Below, in pieces: positions 1-7,509 of a DNA stretch of 9,033 nt (position 1 is its first letter; every line of letters begins with the position of its first letter). The translations under genes and the position numbers were made by a program. The notes under the pieces were generated by a model. The model was not told where the DNA came from and made no database searches. It was given only the letters and a program-made list of their open reading frames with translations. The stretch is from Rhodospirillales bacterium (GTDB taxonomy: Bacteria; Pseudomonadota; Alphaproteobacteria; MPNO01; UBA2964): assembly GCA_002727395.1 (NCBI GenBank), contig PBWY01000074.1:1-9033 (forward strand), in the 5' to 3' direction.

Positions 1-1447
1 CCGTCCCTACTTTTGGCACTGTTGCAGAGGCTGATTTGGACCAGGTAACGCCAGCAATATCAAGGTGAGCCCACGCAATATCTTTATTGATAAAACGTTG
101 CAAAATTTGTGCGGCGGTTATACTGCCGGCATCGCGCCCTCCAACATTTTTCATATCAGCTATTTGTGAACGAACCTGTTTGTCATAGCTATCACCAAGG
201 GGCATATGCCAAACACCCTCACCTGTTGCTTCTCCTGCCGAGGACAGTTTTTTACCAAGCTGGTCATTATTGGTGAACATACCTGCATAGTGGTAGCCCA
301 GTGCAATAATAATAGCACCTGTTAATGTCGCTAAATCAATCACGGTATGAGGCTTAAATTTTTTCTGGGTCCACCACAATGCATCAGCCAATACTAATCT
401 TCCTTCTGCATCTGTATTGATAACTTCGATGGTTTTCCCTGACATTGTTTTCACCACGTCACCGGGTCGTTGTGCGGTACTTGAAGGCATATTTTCTACC
501 AGTCCAACAACTCCGACGGCATTTACTTTGGCTTTTCGTGCCGCCAACGCATATAGAAGCCCAGCAACAACCCCGGCTCCTCCCATATCCCACTTCATAT
601 CTTCCATGCCGCCCGCCGGCTTTATCGAAATCCCTCCGGTATCGAATGTCACTCCTTTTCCGACGAAGGCTATAGGGCGCCTATCTTTTGATTTCGGAGC
701 TCCATCCCATCTCATAGCTACGAGCCTAGGCTCATGTGCACTGCCTTGCGCAACACCAAGCAAAGCGCCCATCCCTAATTTTTTCATTTGTTTTTCATTT
801 AGAACCTCTAACTTGACGCCAAGTTTCTTAAGCGCCTGCAACCTTTCTACAAAACTTATTGGGAATATTACATTCGCTGGTTCCGTCACAAGGTCACGTG
901 TAAAAAACACACCGTCTAGAACACTTTTTAGGGGTGAAAAGAAACCCCGAGCGGATGATAAATCTTTTAACATGATGTTTACCGATACTAATGATTTTTT
1001 ATTTTTTGGCTTTTCTTGAGTTTTGTATTTATCAAATCGATAGCTTCGTAGCATGCAGCCATATGCAATATGAGCTGCTAATTTCGGATTGCTAATTTTA
1101 CGCCCTTTAATTTCACCTAAAAGAACATAGCCCGCCCTAGAGGAAGAACTAGACAATGCTTTAAAAATTGAACCGCCAATAGATTGAGCGGCAAGTTCAT
1201 CGATATCCTGCAGTTTACCAATTCCAACTATGATGATTTTCTCGGCACAACTTTTGGGTGGAGTAAATATCTCTAGAATTTTCCCCCTTTCCCCTTTGAA
1301 TCGACTAATCTTTAAAGCTCCCTTGACCACGCCAAGTGTCTCTGGACCTAAACCGGCAGCGCCGCTTGATAGTTTTTTGCCGTCACTCGTGAAAACCACA
1401 TAAGCCCCTAGTCGTTTAAGAGTAGGGTCAGAAAAAATTACACGCAT
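1..1447 (-). CDS. pepA: Leucyl aminopeptidase PepA (M17 family), C-terminus cut by window edge
   Basis: This is a cytosolic zinc/manganese exopeptidase that releases N-terminal amino acids from peptides. 482 codons are visible, against about 503 in E. coli PepA, so only about 15-20 C-terminal residues lie beyond position 1. The M17 metal and catalytic residues are all present: K264 and D269 in VGKGVTFDTGG, catalytic K276, D287, then D346, E348 and catalytic R350 in the signature NTDAEGRLVLADAL. They sit at a constant offset of 6 from E. coli K270, D275, K282, D293, D352, E354 and R356. The N-terminal domain (residues 1 to about 160) is less conserved, as usual in the family. The ATG at 1447-1445 is supported by a GGAG 9 nt upstream. 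The gene is divergent from lptF, an arrangement also known in E. coli. Family and function are near certain; substrate preference is not visible. Confidence 0.96.
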   Translation of the reverse strand, partial: MRVIFSDPTLKRLGAYVVFTSDGKKLSSGAAGLGPETLGVVKGALKISRFKGERGKILEIFTPPKSCAEKIIIVGIGKLQDIDELAAQSIGGSIFKALSSSSSRAGYVLLGEIKGRKISNPKLAAHIAYGCMLRSYRFDKYKTQEKPKNKKSLVSVNIMLKDLSSARGFFSPLKSVLDGVFFTRDLVTEPANVIFPISFVERLQALKKLGVKLEVLNEKQMKKLGMGALLGVAQGSAHEPRLVAMRWDGAPKSKDRRPIAFVGKGVTFDTGGISIKPAGGMEDMKWDMGGAGVVAGLLYALAARKAKVNAVGVVGLVENMPSSTAQRPGDVVKTMSGKTIEVINTDAEGRLVLADALWWTQKKFKPHTVIDLATLTGAIIIALGYHYAGMFTNNDQLGKKLSSAGEATGEGVWHMPLGDSYDKQVRSQIADMKNVGGRDAGSITAAQILQRFINKDIAWAHLDIAGVTWSKSASATVPKVGT

Positions 1448-1456
1448 AGTTATTGA

Positions 1457-1460
1457 CTCC
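1457..1460 (-). promoter_or_regulatory. Ribosome binding site of pepA
   Basis: GGAG on the minus strand, 9 nt before the ATG of pepA. It fixes the pepA start and is the only well-placed Shine-Dalgarno-like site I found in the window. Confidence 0.65.
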
Positions 1461-1543
1461 GAATTTTCTAGATAAAAATTTACAAAACCTTCACGATCAC
1501 TCTACTGGTTTAACCAATTCATAACAGATTTATTATCGTTAAA

Positions 1544-1559
1544 AATAAACCTGTTTATT
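1544..1559. promoter_or_regulatory. 16-bp inverted repeat, candidate operator
   Basis: AATAAAC-CT-GTTTATT has two perfect 7-bp arms separated by 2 bp, about 97 bp upstream of the pepA start and about 205 bp upstream of the lptF start. The near-zero spacer fits a dimeric regulator site better than an RNA hairpin. In a 300-bp AT-rich region such a repeat can arise by chance, and I do not recognise the motif as belonging to any known regulator. Confidence 0.25.
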
Positions 1560-1659
1560 GATATCTTAAACATTCATGCTTTTGACGATATATCTTGGTT
1601 AGCTCTTTGTTTCTATCAAATTTGTGACCTAATCCCAATAATAATTAAATATTTATATA

Positions 1660-1687
1660 TTGACCGTACATAGCCCTATTATTAAAT
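1660..1687 (+). promoter_or_regulatory. Possible sigma-70-type promoter for the lptF operon
   Basis: TTGACC (1660-1665) is followed after 16 bp by TTAAAT (1682-1687). The -35 matches the consensus at 5 of 6 positions and the -10 at 4 of 6. It would give a 5' leader of about 70 nt before the lptF ATG. The surrounding sequence is so AT-rich that -10-like hexamers are common (for example TATTAT at 1677 and TATATT at 1694), so this is only the best-spaced candidate. Confidence 0.25.
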
Positions 1688-1735
1688 GATTTGTATATTT
1701 TCAAACAGAATTTCTGACTAGTAATTTTGTGACAA

Positions 1736-1768
1736 ATGGTCGGAGAGATGACTATAGTGACAAAATGA
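1736..1768 (+). other. Possible 10-codon leader ORF overlapping the lptF start
   Basis: An ATG at 1736 opens a reading frame encoding MVGEMTIVTK, whose TGA (1766-1768) overlaps the lptF ATG as ATGA. This is the usual geometry of translational coupling, and the lptF ATG has no well-placed Shine-Dalgarno site of its own: GGAGAG at 1742-1747 is 17 nt away. The leader ORF itself also lacks an obvious ribosome binding site. It is short enough to be chance. Confidence 0.15.
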
Positions 1769-2898
1769 AAAAAATTAATTGGTATATTTTTCGTCAGCTA
1801 TTGGTGGCAACAATTATAGTTGCCTCTACACTCACATGTATGGTCTGGCTAACGCAATCACTAAAGTTCGTAGAAATGATAGTAAATCGTGGGCTTTCGA
1901 TCACCCTTTTTCTAAATCTAACGATATTACTTTTGCCAAGTTTTTTAGCTTTTATTTTACCGATTGCCGTATTTACTTCCGTTATGTTCACATATAACCG
2001 CCTAATTATAGATAGTGAATTAGTAGTCATGAGAGCTAGCGGTTACAGTCATTTTATGATAGCAAGACCGGCTCTTTTATTGGCCACTATTACAACAATC
2101 ACTTGTTTTACTATAACCACATACTTCCTTCCGGCTTCTTATCGAGAATTCAAGGATTTACAATTTTCTTTGAGAAATTCGTTGCCCACAATGTTATTAC
2201 AGGAAGGCGTTTTTAATCATGTGATGGAAGGCATTACCGTTTATATCCGTAATAAAAAATCAACTGGTGAGTTGTCTGTTATCATTATACACGATGCACG
2301 ATTAATTGAAAAACCAATAACAATGATGGCAGAACGTGGAATTATTTCTTCCGGTGCAAAAGGCCCTCGAGTTATGATGATTAACGGCAATCGACAGCAA
2401 GTGGACTCTCAAAATGGAAGGTTATCATTGTTATATTTTGACAAATACACTTTTGACATTGGAAAAAAGACTAAGGATCCGATAACACGCTGGAGAGAAC
2501 CGCGTGAACGATATTTACCTAATTTAATAAATCCGAACCCTAACGTTCAGCAAGATATGCAATGGTACAACAAACTCGTCACCGAAGGACACCATCGGTT
2601 ATCTATGCCGCTGCTTCCCTTAGCTTTTACCTTTGTGGGGCTAGCCTTGCTTCTTAGCGGTAGTTTTAATCGTAGAGGACAATTTTGGAGAATTTTTTTA
2701 GCAATTGGAATTATTATTTTATTAGAAACAAGTCATTTAGGGTTTAAAAATTTAGGTGAAAAAGCCATTCATTTAGTTTTTCTTATGTATCTCGTTCCTA
2801 TGACGGCAATTTTGATTATTACATATTTTTTATGTAATTTAACATATAAAGGTAGTGCTAGTTCATCCAAAAACATTTCTGATCCAGACCAAAAATAA
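1765..2898 (+). CDS. lptF: LPS export ABC transporter permease LptF
   Basis: Inner-membrane subunit of the LptB2FG complex, which extracts LPS from the inner membrane and feeds it to the periplasmic Lpt bridge. The 377-residue product has the family layout. Three N-terminal membrane segments lie at about 12-32, 48-75 and 100-121, a periplasmic beta domain at about 122-275, and three C-terminal segments at about 281-300, 308-325 and 335-357. The cytoplasmic-loop motif ELVVMRASGYS (85-95) and the HRLSMPL entry into segment 4 (277-283) are typical of LptF/LptG. I chose the ATG at 1765 because MKKINWYIFRQLL is a normal LptF start. An in-frame GTG at 1729 would add 12 charged residues and has no ribosome binding site. 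It is first in the gene string and its stop overlaps lptG by 1 nt (TAATG). LptF rather than LptG follows from its order and the LptG-like features of the next gene. Confidence 0.93.
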   Translation: MKKINWYIFRQLLVATIIVASTLTCMVWLTQSLKFVEMIVNRGLSITLFLNLTILLLPSFLAFILPIAVFTSVMFTYNRLIIDSELVVMRASGYSHFMIARPALLLATITTITCFTITTYFLPASYREFKDLQFSLRNSLPTMLLQEGVFNHVMEGITVYIRNKKSTGELSVIIIHDARLIEKPITMMAERGIISSGAKGPRVMMINGNRQQVDSQNGRLSLLYFDKYTFDIGKKTKDPITRWREPRERYLPNLINPNPNVQQDMQWYNKLVTEGHHRLSMPLLPLAFTFVGLALLLSGSFNRRGQFWRIFLAIGIIILLETSHLGFKNLGEKAIHLVFLMYLVPMTAILIITYFLCNLTYKGSASSSKNISDPDQK

Positions 2899-3989
2899 TG
2901 CGACTACGTCCCACACTAGCAAGATACATTTGCCGCCAATTTTTAATTTGTTGGATTGGTTTCTTTATTGGTTTGATAATTTTAATAGGTTTGTTTGATA
3001 CGATAGAAATTTTGCGCCGGACGTCTAGGTTTAATAATGTGACTTTCACAGATGTGCTGGCATTAGTGCTTTTTAAACTGCCCCATTTAGCACAAAGAGC
3101 TATACCCTTTACTGTTCTTTTTGGTGGAATGATGGCCTATTGGCGCCTAAATCGGCACCATGAGTTAGTTGTAGCACGTTCTTCAGGTATTTCTGCTTGG
3201 GAATTTCTTACGCCAGTTATAATCATCGCTATTATTATCGGCATTATTAAAATCACCATATACAGTCCGTTTGCATCAGCTATGATGTTTAGATTCGAAC
3301 AACTACAATCACAAATTTTTAACAAACGCAGTCATGCGTCTATTTCAGAAAAGGGATTATGGATACGCCAGCAAATTACAGAGGGTAATTATATTCTTCA
3401 TGCCCCTAAAATAAGCCCACCCTCAATGTCGCTTCAAAATGTGATTATATTTAAGTTTCAAGGTACTGAGAGATTTTCATCTCGTATTGATGCAGATACA
3501 GCTGAGTTGGGTCTAAAAAATTGGCATTTAAAAAATGTAAGGATCACAGCCCCTGAAAAACCCCTGAGAACACTTAAAACTCTATCGATTCCCACAAACC
3601 TAACACAAGAAAATATTCAAGATAGCTTTGGCAAACCTGAAACAATGTCTTTTTGGGCTCTTCCAAAGTTCATCAATATTTTAGAAAAAGCCGGTTTTCC
3701 CGGATTAAGGCACCGCCTTTATTGGCACTCACAGCTTGCGGACCCAGCCCTTTTATGCGCCATGGTTTTATTCGCTGCGGCATTCACCCTCAGACCGACA
3801 CGCCGAGGTGGAATAACATTAACTATTATTACAGGCGTAATCTCTGGTGTGCTGATTTATTTTTCGACAGACGTGGCCTACGCCCTAGGCCTTTCATCAA
3901 GACTACCAGTGTTTCTTGCCGCTTGGAGTCCAGCCATTGTTGGAATTTTACTAGGGTCAGGTCTTTTGTTTCATTTAGAAGATGGGTAA
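2898..3989 (+). CDS. lptG: LPS export ABC transporter permease LptG
   Basis: Second permease of the LptB2FG transporter, pairing with LptF to form the LPS cavity in the inner membrane. The 363-residue product has membrane segments at about 14-34, 52-80 and 103-123, a periplasmic beta domain at about 124-275, and further segments at about 282-298, 305-325 and 336-358. Diagnostic stretches are HELVVARSSGIS (88-99), PETMSFWALPKFI (247-259) and the FTLRPTRRGG loop (296-305), the last two characteristic of LptG. The start ATG shares its A with the TAA of lptF, so translation is probably coupled; no Shine-Dalgarno sequence precedes it. The ATPase LptB and the bridge proteins LptA and LptC are not in this window and must be encoded elsewhere. 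Confidence 0.94.
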   Translation: MRLRPTLARYICRQFLICWIGFFIGLIILIGLFDTIEILRRTSRFNNVTFTDVLALVLFKLPHLAQRAIPFTVLFGGMMAYWRLNRHHELVVARSSGISAWEFLTPVIIIAIIIGIIKITIYSPFASAMMFRFEQLQSQIFNKRSHASISEKGLWIRQQITEGNYILHAPKISPPSMSLQNVIIFKFQGTERFSSRIDADTAELGLKNWHLKNVRITAPEKPLRTLKTLSIPTNLTQENIQDSFGKPETMSFWALPKFINILEKAGFPGLRHRLYWHSQLADPALLCAMVLFAAAFTLRPTRRGGITLTIITGVISGVLIYFSTDVAYALGLSSRLPVFLAAWSPAIVGILLGSGLLFHLEDG

Positions 3990-3993
3990 TTAA

Positions 3994-6135
3994 GTGCACA
4001 ATTTTTATATTGCTTTCCTGTGCTGCTTTCTGCTCGTCTTCCAGAACTCATCAGTTAGTGCAAAACCTTTCAAATTTCAAACAAAGTCAGAAAAAACTGG
4101 CGATATTTTATTTAAAGCCAATAACCTCCGACATGAGAGAGAACTTGGATTAGTAATAGCAACCGGGTCTGTTGAATTGATTAAAGGTGAGCGTGTTTTA
4201 AGAGCCGATACGGTAAGCTACAACCAAAGAACAGATCTCGTTACAGCAACTGGAAACGTAGTTTTAATGGAATCGGATGGGAGCGTTTCTTTTGTCGATT
4301 ACGCAGAATTAACTGGTGATTTCAAAAATGGCGTGGTCGAAAATATCAGAATCCTGATGTCAGATGGCGCACGCTTAGCGGCCGCAGGAGGTCGCCGAAT
4401 AGAGGGAAATAAATTAGAATTACGGAAAGCCGTCTATTCACCTTGTCGAAGTTGTCCAAAAAAAAATAAAACTCCGTTGTGGCAAATTAAGGCTGTCGAT
4501 GTTTTTCACAATAAATTAGACAAAAATATTGAATATCGTGATGCGTTTATGGAATTCATGGGTATTCCAGTTTTCTACACCCCTTATTTCACTCACCCAG
4601 ACCCAACGGTGAAACGCAGATCCGGTCTATTGATCCCTAAATACAGCTCTAATAATATTTTAGGCGTTCGCTTAGAAACTCCGTATTATATTAATATTGC
4701 TGCTCACAAAGATGCAACAATTCGACCCATTTATACAACCAAGGAAGGACTTGTACTTGCTGGGGAGTTTCGACAAAGATTTAAAAACGGAGAAATCAGG
4801 CTAAGGGGCAGTGGTACGAACGGAACAAAAGTCTCAGGAGGAAAAGGGTTCCGCGGCCACTTCTTTACAGACTTTAAACATGACCTAAATAAAACTTGGC
4901 GTTCGGGTGGCGAAGTAAAACTTACCTCTGATGATACCTATTTACAAAGATATGGGTTTAAAGACTCAGACACCTTAAAAAGCCATGTTTTTCTCGAAGG
5001 GTTCCGCGGTCAAAATTACGCATCTATCCAAAGTTATTTTTGGCGTGGCTTACGGAACACTGATGACCCAGCTAAAATACCGTTAATACTTCCAATGTTT
5101 GAAGCAAATTTTCATACCCCTGTAGGGAACGGAAATGCCTTTTGGAAACTTGATGCTAACTTATTATCTTTGGAGCGCAGCGAAGGAGTAGATAGCAAAC
5201 GTATTTCACTGAAAAACTCAATAGAATTACCCCACATAACGCCACTAGGCGATGTTTACCATTTTTATGGCTCTCTCCAAACAGATGTCTATCATAATAG
5301 CAAATATAAAAATTCTTCAACTTTCTCTGGTCGGGTTTTTCCTATGGTTGGAGTTGATTGGAGATTTCCTCTTTCTCAGGGCACACGTTTCGGTACGCAG
5401 TTAATCGAACCTGTAATTGGATTACAAATCGCACCTAATGGAGCAAATTCAGAAAAAATTCCTAACGAAGACAGCCAAGATATTGAGTTTGACGAAACGA
5501 ACTTTTTCAGCCGAAACCGCTTCACCGGGCTTGACCGAGTAGAAGGAGGACAACGAGTTTACTATGGTTTGAAAATAGGAAATATTGGTTTTGAGACATA
5601 CTCCACAGGGTTTATTGGACAAAGTTATCGTATCAGTCGCAATTCTGATTTCGCCGAAAATTCTGGGTTAAAAGAAAATTTCTCAGATATTGTGGGAGGC
5701 CTTTCCATTAGGCCTACAAAAAACACCGCTATTGAATATCGTTTTAGATTAGACAAAGACAATTTATCAGCCCGACGAAATGAATTTTCAGCCCAATCCG
5801 GTCCGCCACTGTTAAAGTTCAACTTGAACTACAATTTTTTTGATGAAGGCTCCGGCTCTGGCGAGTTTACAGATCGCGAAGAGATAACCTATGGATTTTC
5901 TTCGCAAATTTCAAAGGCTTGGTCGATAAATGCTTCTAGTACGAGGAATTTGCAATTATCCAATACCCTAAATCAAAAAATTGGTCTTAATTTTCATTGT
6001 GATTGTTTCACTATGAACCTTAACTTTGAACGAACATTTACAGAGGATCGTGACGTGAAACCTTCCGACACAGTTTTTCTTAAATTAATTTTTAAAAATC
6101 TAGGCACTCTCCATACTGAAAGTGGAGATGGCTAG
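3994..6135 (+). CDS. lptD: LPS-assembly outer-membrane protein LptD
   Basis: Outer-membrane translocon that, with the lipoprotein LptE, inserts LPS into the outer leaflet. The 713-residue product starts with a signal peptide (hydrophobic 4-17, probable cleavage after SVSA near residues 20-23). An OstA/LptA-like beta-jellyroll follows (about 36-140, with repeated 'TGSVELIKGERVL' and 'TGNVVLMESDG' strands), then a long beta-barrel domain (about 190-713) rich in alternating aromatic and polar strands. The junction stretch YRDAFMEFMGIPVFYTPYF and HPDPTVKRRSGLLIPKYS (181-218) is a strong LptD signature. Four non-signal cysteines, C151, C154, C669 and C671, are placed to give the inter-domain disulfides this family needs. 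The start is a GTG 4 nt after the lptG stop. An in-frame ATG at 3982 runs straight into TAA, so the GTG is the only sensible start. No LptE gene is visible. Confidence 0.95.
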   Translation: MHNFYIAFLCCFLLVFQNSSVSAKPFKFQTKSEKTGDILFKANNLRHERELGLVIATGSVELIKGERVLRADTVSYNQRTDLVTATGNVVLMESDGSVSFVDYAELTGDFKNGVVENIRILMSDGARLAAAGGRRIEGNKLELRKAVYSPCRSCPKKNKTPLWQIKAVDVFHNKLDKNIEYRDAFMEFMGIPVFYTPYFTHPDPTVKRRSGLLIPKYSSNNILGVRLETPYYINIAAHKDATIRPIYTTKEGLVLAGEFRQRFKNGEIRLRGSGTNGTKVSGGKGFRGHFFTDFKHDLNKTWRSGGEVKLTSDDTYLQRYGFKDSDTLKSHVFLEGFRGQNYASIQSYFWRGLRNTDDPAKIPLILPMFEANFHTPVGNGNAFWKLDANLLSLERSEGVDSKRISLKNSIELPHITPLGDVYHFYGSLQTDVYHNSKYKNSSTFSGRVFPMVGVDWRFPLSQGTRFGTQLIEPVIGLQIAPNGANSEKIPNEDSQDIEFDETNFFSRNRFTGLDRVEGGQRVYYGLKIGNIGFETYSTGFIGQSYRISRNSDFAENSGLKENFSDIVGGLSIRPTKNTAIEYRFRLDKDNLSARRNEFSAQSGPPLLKFNLNYNFFDEGSGSGEFTDREEITYGFSSQISKAWSINASSTRNLQLSNTLNQKIGLNFHCDCFTMNLNFERTFTEDRDVKPSDTVFLKLIFKNLGTLHTESGDG

Positions 6136-6200
6136 CTCTAGTAAACTATGACATAACAACAATAAAACTGTTAAAAAGTAATTTTTATACCCGTAATAAA
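6136..6200 (+). other. 65-nt lptD-surA spacer with small AT hairpin
   Basis: This is the only real gap inside the gene string. It holds a perfect 6-bp inverted repeat, TAAAAA-GTAA-TTTTTA (6172-6187), made only of A-T pairs. It is too weak for a convincing intrinsic terminator and lacks a GC stem. I see no good promoter. It may be a plain spacer or an mRNA processing or attenuation site. Confidence 0.3.
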
Positions 6201-7502
6201 ATGAAAAATATTTCTTTAATTTTGGCAGTGAGAAGGAATAAAACTGCAATTATATATTTTTTTTGGCTGTTTTTAGCCACGGTTTGCCCTAATGCCGATA
6301 CCCATGCACAGAGCGTTGAACGAATTGCCGCCATAGTCAACGATGATATCGTATCTGCCTTCGACCTACGCGCTCGTCTAAAGGTTGTAATAGCCACCTC
6401 AGGAATACGTCCTTCTCGTCGCATTCAGGAAAAACTTAAACAACAAGTTTTACGAACATTAATTGACGAGAAACTTCAGTTACAGGAAGCAAAGAGAAGA
6501 AATATTTCTATTTCCAAAAAAAATATTTGGACGGCAACAAGATTACTAGAAAAACAGAACAAAATTAAACCAGGTAAATTTACAGCCTTTTTAAAAGAAA
6601 GAGACTTGCCTCGTTCCGCAATCTTTAACCGTATGCGATCACAAATAGCCTGGACCAAACTCATAAAAAGACGCTTAGTGCCGAAAATCACAATAGGAGA
6701 TGATGAAATAGAAGAAATCCTTCGACGTCTGAAGGAACAGAAAGGACAATCAGAATTCAGAATTTCTGAAATTTTTATTTCACTAAATAATGATAAACGC
6801 GAACTTGACACTAAAAGGTTTTCACAAAGGTTAATCGATGAAATAAAAGCAGGAGCTAATTTTCAAGCCATTGCAAGACAATTTTCTGCAGCTGCCTCAG
6901 CATCGACTGGGGGAGACCTTGGTTGGTTACACGAAAATGTTTTGGAAAAAGACCTTGCTCTTACTGTCAAAAATATGAAGAAGGGCGAAATTTATGGTCC
7001 TATCCGCACACAGAATGGGTTTCAAATTTATCGCTTAGTAAATAAAAGAAAAATTTTAGAGGCCCCGCCTGGCGACGCTATCGTAGACCTGCACCGCATT
7101 ACGCTTTCAATCAGTAAAAAGAATTATGAAAATGATTACTTAAAACAAATGAAAAAAGCAAAACATATTAGTGAAAATACTTTTGGTTGTGAGGAAATGG
7201 AGAAGATAGCTAGGGTATCTAATCCAAAAGCAAATTTCGTATTTGAAAAATTAGTTTTGAAGAACCTAAACAATCCATTACGCAGTATAATCCAGGATTT
7301 GAAAATACAAAGGGCAAGTAAACCCTTGATTACAACCGAAGGTATCTCGGTTTATATGGTGTGCCAAAAGACTTTACCACTCACTTATTTACCAAGTAAG
7401 AAAATAATAAGAAAGCGTCTAATGCGACAAAAGTTATCAGTTCTCGTGCGCAGATATATGCGGGATTTAAGATCTGCAGCCGTAATTAATATTAGAATAT
7501 AA
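6201..7502 (+). CDS. surA: Periplasmic chaperone SurA (parvulin-type peptidyl-prolyl isomerase family)
   Basis: SurA-type periplasmic chaperone that escorts unfolded outer-membrane barrels such as LptD to the Bam complex. The 433 residues read as follows: a signal peptide (hydrophobic 16-28, likely cleavage after THA at 34-36); the SurA N-terminal domain (about 38-165, beginning VERIAAIVNDDIVSAFDLRARL); and a parvulin domain (about 184-284) with the hallmark GGDLGWL (237-243), GPIRTQNGFQIYRLV (266-280) and a KKGE turn. The rest (about 292-391) looks like a second, decayed parvulin fold, followed by a basic helix. The usual catalytic histidines of the first domain are absent (E190, Q275), so chaperone rather than isomerase activity is expected. 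The start is ATG 6201, or possibly GTG 6228, which would give a more compact signal peptide; neither has a Shine-Dalgarno site. It sits between lptD and pdxA as in E. coli. Confidence 0.88.
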   Translation: MKNISLILAVRRNKTAIIYFFWLFLATVCPNADTHAQSVERIAAIVNDDIVSAFDLRARLKVVIATSGIRPSRRIQEKLKQQVLRTLIDEKLQLQEAKRRNISISKKNIWTATRLLEKQNKIKPGKFTAFLKERDLPRSAIFNRMRSQIAWTKLIKRRLVPKITIGDDEIEEILRRLKEQKGQSEFRISEIFISLNNDKRELDTKRFSQRLIDEIKAGANFQAIARQFSAAASASTGGDLGWLHENVLEKDLALTVKNMKKGEIYGPIRTQNGFQIYRLVNKRKILEAPPGDAIVDLHRITLSISKKNYENDYLKQMKKAKHISENTFGCEEMEKIARVSNPKANFVFEKLVLKNLNNPLRSIIQDLKIQRASKPLITTEGISVYMVCQKTLPLTYLPSKKIIRKRLMRQKLSVLVRRYMRDLRSAAVINIRI

Positions 7503-7509
7503 ACTCGAC

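Larger units (their letters stand above)
1448..1764. promoter_or_regulatory. Divergent pepA / lptF intergenic region
   Basis: This very AT-rich gap of about 317 bp separates the divergent pepA and lptF starts, so it must hold the promoters for both transcripts. No conserved protein can be read from either strand. On the minus strand a -10-like GATAAT (plus 1532-1537) lies upstream of pepA, but I see no matching -35 box. On the plus strand a weak -35/-10 pair precedes lptF. A 16-bp dyad lies at 1544-1559, and a possible short leader ORF at 1736-1768. GTGAC recurs at 1624, 1729 and 1757; the last two copies are part of a near-direct repeat, GTGACAAATG and GTGACAAAATG, just before the lptF start. 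I saw no tRNA, riboswitch or terminator structure. Confidence 0.6.

Noticed and set aside
417..1019. 200-codon open frame on the plus strand
   Set aside because: It lies antisense to pepA, whose metal-binding and catalytic residues are intact in the opposite frame. Its proline- and serine-rich translation matches no family I know and looks like an antisense shadow.
1506..1516. TGGTT-T-AACCA small palindrome near pepA
   Set aside because: It has only 5-bp arms in an AT-rich region, which is within chance expectation, and I know of no matching regulator motif.
1729..1764. Longer lptF starting at GTG 1729
   Set aside because: It adds 12 mostly polar residues not seen in the family, with no ribosome binding site. 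The ATG at 1765 gives a standard LptF N-terminus.
3653..4153. 166-codon plus-strand frame across the lptG-lptD junction
   Set aside because: It overlaps the conserved C-terminus of LptG and the signal peptide of LptD in another frame and has no recognisable domain.
4845..5009. 12-bp direct repeat AGGGTTCCGCGG at 4845-4856 and 4998-5009
   Set aside because: Both copies encode GFRG turns of the LptD barrel in the same frame. The simplest reading is recurring protein sequence, not a DNA element.
5697..5715. AGGCCT-N7-AGGCCT inverted repeat in lptD
   Set aside because: It is a short 6-bp stem wholly inside coding sequence with no poly-T run, so there is no support for a terminator or regulatory role.
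6109..6127. CTCCA-N9-TGGAG stem at the end of lptD
   Set aside because: A five-base stem with a long loop and no following T-tract does not qualify as an intrinsic terminator.
6476..6811. 111-codon minus-strand frame inside surA
   Set aside because: Its translation is the antisense of the lysine-rich SurA N-terminal domain, with no start signal and no recognisable family.
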